Source of the DNA: Toxorhynchites rutilus septentrionalis
Lineage: Eukaryota; Arthropoda; Insecta; Diptera; Culicidae
Length of the DNA: 64,000 nt
Direction of reading: 5' to 3'
Assembly (NCBI RefSeq): GCF_029784135.1
Contig: NC_073744.1
Coordinates: forward strand, 31,937,380-32,001,379
Shown piece after piece: positions 57,733 through 64,000 of the stretch (positions within the stretch are counted from its first letter, which is position 1; each line of letters starts with the position of its first letter). The position numbers and the translations under genes were made by a program. The notes under the pieces were generated by a model. The model worked only from the letters and a program-made list of their open reading frames with translations, ran no database searches and was not told the DNA's origin.

Positions 57733-58097
57733 AACATGCTCTCCTCGGATACGATGGGCCAGCTGGATGTCCTTGGGCATGATGTGACGCGTTTTGCATG
57801 GATAGCACACAAATTGGTATCTTCGAATAAGCCTCCTGCAGCGTCATAACTGCGGAACTTTGGAAGCGCAAGTCGGTTTTGAAGGCCTGAGCAATTCCAC
57901 GATCCAAATGCTGCAAAGGTAGCTGCGGATCAGCAATTCGGTCGACTTCTGATAGCGACAAATTTCACGCAAAGTTCCCGATCGATAGCGATGTGGCTTC
58001 TTCACCTATCCTGCTGCTGGTGCGCTTATCCGAGCTGCTTTCATGTGCCTTACCACCGAAAGACTAACGAGCTGTCTGCGAAAGACTAACGAGCTCG
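57733..58097 (-). pseudogene. Histone H3 pseudogene, left arm
   Basis: Minus-strand mirror of the copy at 58331-58690: the readable blocks are [19 protein letters not shown], then after a deletion [12 protein letters not shown] and [14 protein letters not shown] in shifted frames. It lacks an ATG and carries the same disabling deletions as its partner, so the damage preceded the inverted duplication. Confidence 0.85.
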
Positions 58098-58330
58098 AGT
58101 CCTCACGGTGCAAGAGTAGAGTAAGAAATGAACGAAAGCAAGGGAAGTGTAATTTTATAAAACATAAAAGTATCGAATGTAAACCCCACCCTCTTTATTA
58201 TATAAGCTTACTGTATACTTACGAATATAATAAGGGTGGGGTTTAGATTCTATACTTTTATGGTTTATAAAATGACGCTTCCTTTGCTTTCGTTCATTTC
58301 TTACTCTACTCTCGCACCGTGAGGACTCGA

Positions 58331-58690
58331 GCTCGTTAGTCTTTCGCAGACAGCTCGTTAGTCATTCGGTGGTAAGGCACACGAAGTCAGCTCAGATAAG
58401 CGCACCAGTAGCAGGATAGGTGGAGAAGCCACATCGCTATCGACCGGGAACTTCGCATGAAATTCGTCGCTATCAGATATCGACCGAATTGCTGATCCGC
58501 AAGCTACCTTTGCAGCATTTGGTTCGTGGAATTGCTCAGGACTTCAAAACCGACTTGCGCTTCCAAAGTTCCGCAGTTATGACGCTGCAGGAGGCTTATT
58601 CGAAGATACCAATTTGTGTGCTATCCATGCAAAACGCGTCACATCATGCCCAAGGACATCCAGCTGGCCCATCGTATCCGAGGAGAGCGT
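58331..58690 (+). pseudogene. Histone H3 pseudogene, right arm
   Basis: H3 read from the second residue: TAR, stop, S-GGKA, then [53 protein letters not shown]. About 20 bases are missing in the EASEAYLVGL region, which shifts the frame into [12 protein letters not shown]; a one-base loss follows in RVTIMPK, then [10 protein letters not shown]. Several conserved residues are changed (KK to EK before PHRYRPG, R to H). A full H3 has 136 codons; this is an unprocessed dead copy. Confidence 0.88.
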
Positions 58691-58793
58691 GTTATATTAA
58701 CTTAGCATATAATCAACGGCCTTTTTCAGGGCTCCCAATTTGATGGATTAGAGTTCAGAAAAGTTTTTACAGGCCGAACTGAAAGGAGCATTT

Positions 58794-59284
58794 AGCGAAA
58801 ATCATGGTGTCGATGATAATTCGATACCGATAGGTGCCATGGATATGCATATCATAATGAAGAATATTAAATATATGACATGATGTAGTGAATATATCCG
58901 AAGAAATCACTTTGGTGAAACTGCATTATAAAATTATTTGTGTACGAATGCCGCAATCGATAGTCGACTCTAATTTGCGCTGGGTAATTTCCTCGGAGGA
59001 TTCAATTCCTCCTTTGAGCATTAAGAAACTCTTTCTGGTAAAACGAAGTGGTATGAATCACATTATTTGAATGATAGAATGAAGAAGTTTTCTGCCAATT
59101 TCCTTAAACCTCCAAACATATCTTTCTCCCGTTTGTCGTTTTCGCATTCGCTAATCCTTTCTCACAACACCCATTTCTCGTTTGAGAAATTGTTGAGTAA
59201 ACATTGTTTGCCAGTGCGCGTAGAGCGGGAATTCCTAAAGATTCATTGCACCTCTAATAAATTGCAGAAAGAAGTGGTCTTAGG
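58794..59284. other. No gene recognised
   Basis: AT-rich, with short frames only. Confidence 0.4.
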
Positions 59285-59620
59285 TTGATCGCACTTGATT
59301 GAAAAAATCCAAAACGAAATGTATTTGGTCGCAGCATTATATGAGTAGAAAGCAAATAATCGCTCGAAAATGACTTGATTTTCGCGATGATGTTTCACGT
59401 TTTTCATGTTATGCATCCAATATTGGATACGAAAGTTTTCCACTGATGGGAAAAAAAATATTCAGAAGCTTTCCTATTAATTGCGATTGATTGAAAAATC
59501 ACAAAACCAAATGTATTTGGTTGCAGTGTTATATGGATAGAAAACATTAAAATAAACTCTTTCGCATGAATGTATTTTTCAATTCCCAGGGAAACTGGCA
59601 GATTATTTTTCAGCAACGAT
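59285..59620 (+). repeat. Dispersed repeat R5, copies C and D
   Basis: A partial copy at 59285-59360 and a full copy at 59405-59620. The full copy shares ATCCAATATTGGATACGAAA, TTCAGAAGCTTTCC and CATTAAAATAAACTCTTTCG with 57.4 kb. Confidence 0.75.
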
Positions 59621-59830
59621 GACAGCAACGAGAATTCCGCGCGTGTATATGTGTGTGTGGCGGCCGATGTTTCAAGCGGAACCGTAGCATCACTCTCCTC
59701 CTGATGGATTCCCTTCTGGCCTTAGGTGCACATACAGGCTCTTGGTGACACCGTTCATTAGCGCTTTCATGATAAACGAAAATAGCTTCACAACACAGCG
59801 ACAACATGCTCCAATCGCTGTTCAATCATA

Positions 59831-59865
59831 ACTGAGGGGGTTTTCGAGCGGCGCTCGCTTATATA
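59831..59865 (-). promoter_or_regulatory. Orphan TATA plus TCAGT initiator
   Basis: Minus strand: TATATAAG (from 59865) and TCAGT (59835-59831), with 32 bases from TATA to the initiator A, the same geometry as the Pabp2-like promoters. The sequence between is GC-rich (GCGAGCGCCGCTCG). Downstream an ATG opens only a 14-codon frame, so no product is evident. It may belong to the R5 repeat or to a decayed gene. Confidence 0.5.
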
Positions 59866-60284
59866 CCGATTGGTGATTTCAATAGCCTGTTTTGAAAGCA
59901 ATTTTAAGACTATTGAAACAAGTTTTTGGATGAATAAGTAACAAGTATATGACGCGTAGACCTTTTATCTTTCGAATGAAGTGTTTATCATATCATTTCG
60001 TTCAGTTGTTTAAGAGCTATTAACGCTCAAAATCTCGGTCTCCGGCGTAACGCTTTCATTTTCGAAACTTTGGTTTTACACCCCGGTATAGAAATGAAAG
60101 ACGTAGTCCTACGTCAAAAATCAGAGAAGTGTTGTTTTTTCATTTTTGAGTTTTGATTTTCCAAAGTCAACATGTTTTCAATCTTCGTTCAATATTCCTA
60201 AGTGACGAGACTAGATCTATGCGACTATAATCCAATTTCTTCGTAATTACAATATTTTTTCAAATAAAACTCATTGGGCTTAAT

Positions 60285-60550
60285 TGGGTTGGGTTCATCG
60301 ACTTCAACTTGGTATGTCGATCATCTGAATTGGTCTAACAGTTCAAAAGTTACAAATTTTTGAAAAAAGATCATTTCTGGAAAAATGGGAAAAAAGATTT
60401 TTCGGACTTTTTTGTTAACTTTGACAAATCACAACTCAAAAAAGAAAAAAAAACGCCTCTCTGATTTTTGGATATGTTATGTAAAAAGCTCAGCTTTCAA
60501 GAAAACATATAGCGCCCTTGGTACCGAGACCATGTAAACTATTAAAAACA
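60285..60550 (-). repeat. Dispersed repeat R6, copy B
   Basis: Inverted relative to 56060-56350; shared ATCTGAATTGGTC and ACCGAGACC blocks. Confidence 0.6.
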
Positions 60551-61130
60551 TACAATTTCGAAAGTCAAATGTAACATTTTTGCGAATGTTATATTTTTCC
60601 AAAAAAGCTAATTGGCTTCAATTTGGTATATAGATCATCAAGTTTATGATTATGGAAACGTCTTTTTGAAAATTAGTCGCAATTAATTTTTTTGTGGTTA
60701 TTTATGACTGCCTCCGAAGGAAAGGGGTAGAAGTGACTTTTCTCTTCATCAACTTTTTCTTTCGTTAATAACTCAGCAACAAAAACGTTCCAATCTGAGT
60801 TTGCCATAGAAACCAATAGATGAGGGTCTGACCTATCTTCTGCATTATCCAATACAGCTAGGAATGTGTTTGTAGCTAAGTTATGACCGAGAGAGAGGGA
60901 GAGTCGATGATGAGAAAATTGAACATGTTGCTTGCACCCATTTCCTTCTGAGCCCCTCATATATGGTCGGAGTTCTGCCAAAACGAACCAAAAACATTAT
61001 TTTGAGAAATTTCAATTTGAAGTTTGGGCTCACACTAATTGACTGTGTCTGATCAAATCTATCATTTTATCGCTCGCGTGTTACAAACGTGTTAAAAACC
61101 AAGTACATCCTTACTATTAAGGGAGTATTC
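60551..61130. other. No gene recognised
   Basis: A minus-strand 102-codon frame (60673-60981) has no domain. TTCGTTTTGGCAGAAC (about 62352) and its complement (about 60970) recur, suggesting another old repeat. Confidence 0.4.
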
Positions 61131-61132
61131 TA

Positions 61133-61795
61133 GTGTAGAGACACGAATTTCGGACGTTTCTCCGAGCTCCGTAAAAATTTAACGAAAGAATATTTTTACT
61201 ATCCATTATATCATTATTTGTTCATGTATCTATTAACGAAAAAACAAAAATAGTACGGAGAAAAAATATTCATAACGAGAATAGTTATAAGCTGATGAAG
61301 TGAGAGGGTTAAAAAGAAGTTGTGCCATGGCGTACACGATTCCAGCCCTTCTGATTATCTGAAACAAAAAAATCGAACAGATTCTGAATCAGTAAAGATG
61401 CCGCTATCGCATGAACCTCGAACAAATCAAAAACATCTTTTTTGACAAAATGGCGGCCGTTTGAAAAACAAAATGCGGTTTAAAACGTTTTTTCTTACGT
61501 ATCCTGATTAAAAAAAAATAGTAAAGCCTAAAAAATATTATTTTTTAGAGGTTCAGTTTAGATTCCTGCAGATTGTATCCATATAAATATGGCATGAATC
61601 GGTTCTGTAGAACTCGAGATATCGTGTACGGCAGTTTGTAAAAACTAGTTTCGAGAAAAACGCGTTTGAAGTTCAATGATATGGCCGTACCAGGTGAGAT
61701 CGTCAAAATGGCTCTAATTCGGTAAATAATAAGATTTTCGATAAGTGCCTTCTAGGGTAATATACCCTAGAATGCCTAAACTACAGAAATATGAA
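61133..61795 (+). repeat. Dispersed repeat R3, copy B (unoccupied)
   Basis: About 660 bp running from TCTAGTGTAGAGACACGAAT to ATATACCCTAGAATGCCTA. It is the uninterrupted counterpart of 30880-32996, with AATATTATTTTTTAGAGG at the point (about 61538) where that copy holds the 1.4-kb transposon. Confidence 0.85.
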
Positions 61796-62392
61796 GAAAA
61801 AAATTTATTTTTTTTCAAATTACTAGACTAGTATAGTCCCTTGACATTATATCATTGCACAAGACATTAGTTTTTTGTTAACGGCTCTGGACTAATTTCA
61901 TGAATGGTATATATATTGACTAACTTTTGTTGTTTTTGGCAAAATAATATCTCAATAAATGAAAATAAATTTTTCGAGGAATGCATTACACTTGGTTCGT
62001 TGTGGTTGAACACAATTTTGAAAAATGCAGATCAGCGCTTAGCAGCCCATAGGCTGTCTCACTCACCAGATCCCGACGACATCTGATTCAGCTGTCCGAA
62101 ACAGAAAAATCTGTTAAAGATTCGAATTTGTCTTCTCGAAGAAAACGATCACTATATTGCCATATTGTGGGTTCATGATTCGCTTTGGTTGAATGAAATT
62201 TTGTTTTTTTGACAGTCTGCTACACAGAATTTTTGTTTTGGAGCTGTTATCAATTGTCCGAATGACATTGTCATTTTACAGTTGATAGATTATTTTTTTC
62301 TGCATCCAGCGGTATAAGTAACTCAATTTTGAAAAAAAAATGGCGCTTGGTTCGTTTTGGCAGAACCCCGACCATATTATTGTGAAATATAT
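61796..62392. other. No gene recognised
   Basis: AT-rich, with only short frames. Confidence 0.4.
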
Positions 62393-62664
62393 CTTCTACT
62401 TAAATGGCACTAACGTTCCTAGAGGAACTCCGCCGTCTCAACGTAGTATTACTTGCGTCATTTTCATTAGTACTTAGTTGAGATTTCTTTGCCAAATAGC
62501 ACGCCTTGAATGCATTCTGAGTGCCAAGCTCTAGAATACGCGTGAATAAAGTGCAGGTCGGAGGAAATTTCTTTGACGGAAAATTCCCCCGACCAGAACG
62601 GAAATCGAACCCGAACCCCCGGCATGTCAGATGTGACGCTAACCACTTGGCCACGGGAGCTCAA
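62393..62664 (-). mobile_element. tRNA-derived SINE, second copy
   Basis: Same family as 44451-44726: minus-strand head GCTCCCGTGGCCAAGTGGTT, B box GGTTCGATTTCC, body with GAATGCATTCAAGGCGTG and an end near GTGCCATTTAAGTAGAAGAT. Imperfect flanking repeats (GTGAAATATAT at about 62382 and GTGGAAAATATAT at about 62666) are the likely target duplication. Confidence 0.85.
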
Positions 62665-62669
62665 AGTGG

Positions 62670-64000
62670 AAAATATATTTTTCGTAATTAGCATAAGAAT
62701 GTTGAAAAATCATATATCTTTGTGGAAGAATGTGTCACTGATATCCTAATATTTTATGTTAAATAGACTCAGCATTCTGGAATTAATATAAAAAAAATAG
62801 GTTCTTGAGTCTCGATACCACGAAAACCACAAAAAAAAAACTAAGAGTTGGAAGTATTTCGCCGAAAAATAGCCTAATAATATTCAACGAAATATTATTC
62901 AACAGTCAAAAGTAATTTCGAGCTAAAACCTTTTTCTTTAAGCACTACTGAGGGTATCCCAGTTTTCCCATTCGTAAAGCGAACCACAAACGCGATTTCT
63001 TTCCGGGTAACTTCGCTTTTAAAGAATCAGATTTGCCGTCAACAATTTCACGCGTAATCTGATCACATTTTCTCCAAACAAATTATGCTTACATAATTCC
63101 CCCTCCAGTGGGGAGGTACGGGAGGCAGAAGATGGGAAGCTCTATCGTACACCAGCAAAATGGGACAATAAATAATTTCTGGAAACATTAAGCCCGAAAA
63201 TCACGTCTCGTTGTAGATTTGCTGGGTAACTTTGCAACACACCACGCACCAACTCGCGCGGACGTTGAAGATTTGTTTCTGTTGTTATTGCTTTACTCCT
63301 CCGGAAGGAAAAGCACGAAAACAAAGAAAAAAAAATACACGGAAAGACAAATTTGTGATGAAGCGCCCAGAATCGAGAGACGCGAGATATTTTTGAGAGT
63401 TTTTTTTTATGATGATTACACCGAGCGCTCGCGCTCCCGATGCTGATGATCATCTGATAATAATGATAATGATTGTTTGAAAGCGGATAGCTCCTTTGGC
63501 TTGTTTGACGGCGATGATAATAAGCAGCTCGGAGTGTTTCGGAGTGGCGTAAAAATTAATTTATGCTCTCTGGTTGCTCGAAAAGTCAAGCACGAAGAAC
63601 TTGTGCTCCGGCGGGGTTAATCCTGGCGAGGCTATTTAAAGCTGCACTTTTCCCGAACGATAGCACAAAATATAGCGCCTAAGGCTCCTGTCTGATTCCG
63701 ACGTTAATATAAACAGACTTCTTAAGTAGGGTCGTCTTAACCCCGGGCGGAAATCGAGCGACCTTCGCCCTCTCCCCTCGGTTGGTGATGGTGGTTGTGT
63801 AATTAAAATCATTACCATCCAGCCAACTTAAATTACTGTTCAGTGAATCGAGAGAGTACCAATTCTGAACAGCAATTGACCAGTTCCTGTGGCCTTACCA
63901 TAATCTTACTCGGCAGCTCATGAACCTCAGACTCACTTCACCGAATTGATCCTAATTCTTCGTTCTCGTTGTATCGTTCCGCATTAAGTGTCTAACAGTG
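62670..64000. other. No gene recognised
   Basis: AT-rich to about 62940, then GC-richer. Open frames up to 103 codons show no domain. The sequence may be intronic or upstream regulatory sequence of a gene outside the window. Confidence 0.4.

Larger units (their letters stand above)
57633..58793. repeat. Palindrome with about 560-bp arms holding histone H3 pseudogenes
   Basis: 57633-58192 is the near-complete reverse complement of 58214-58793, with a loop of about 20 bases centred near 58205. The innermost arm is GTAAACCCCACCC against GGGTGGGGTTTA. The arms extend beyond the H3 sequence on both sides. Confidence 0.9.

Overview
The window is a piece of a large, AT-rich, repeat-choked insect genome, most likely a mosquito (Culicidae). 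The evidence is: short GT..AG introns of fly type, TATA plus TCAGT initiator core promoters, fly-like protein relatives (Kuzbanian/ADAM10, Pabp2, PACRG), and a repeat fauna of IS630-Tc1-mariner transposons, 3-bp-target MITEs, tRNA-headed SINEs and jockey-like LINEs. It is not bacterial. Operons, ribosome binding sites and CRISPR arrays are absent, and most long open frames are chance or repeat-derived.

Host genes are few. A single 125-bp exon of a kuzbanian/ADAM10 metalloprotease lies on the minus strand at 27.5 kb. The first two recognisable exons of a PACRG-like gene lie on the plus strand at 37.5 kb. Two intact, intronless 207-codon PABPN1/Pabp2-like genes lie at 15.1 kb (minus) and 53.1 kb (plus), with a third truncated copy at 51.5 kb. 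Two further open frames (44.9 and 54.4 kb) are plausible but unrecognised. A histone H3 pseudogene pair forms a palindrome at 57.6-58.8 kb.

Layout. 0-8 kb: LINE relic, dispersed repeats and two (TA)n arrays. 8.8-12.5 kb: a stack of IS630-Tc1-mariner elements, with an intact DD37E transposon inserted in a mariner relic, then a DD41D-type N-terminal piece abutted by a second mariner. 15-16 kb: Pabp2-like copy 1. 16.3 kb: another mariner relic. 17.4-18.9 kb: A-rich degenerate repeat carrying a MITE. 23.5-26.2 kb: a long GAATCT/CTGGAATCT satellite-like tract. 27.5 kb: the kuz exon. 27.9-28.8 and 31.2-32.6 kb: two terminal-inverted-repeat elements with 3-bp target duplications. 33.0-34.3 kb: a Tc1 relic. 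34.6-35.8 kb: a minisatellite fused to a DD41D transposase. 37.5 kb: PACRG. 39.7-45 kb: LINE piece, pogo/Tigger-like piece and a SINE. 49.1 kb: a perfect 36-bp hairpin. 49.9-51.2 kb: a mariner abutting a (TA)n array. 51.2-54.0 kb: a giant inverted repeat holding Pabp2-like copies 2 and 3 and mariner pieces. 56-60 kb: dispersed repeats, a MITE, the H3 palindrome and an orphan TATA/Inr promoter. 62.4 kb: a second SINE.

The genes do not form one pathway. The structural theme is inverted duplication (51.2-54.0, 57.6-58.8 and 49.1 kb). Any transcript crossing one of these would fold into double-stranded RNA, including RNA matching the expressed-looking Pabp2-like genes. All calls rest on reading and remembered family sequences; no database search was run.
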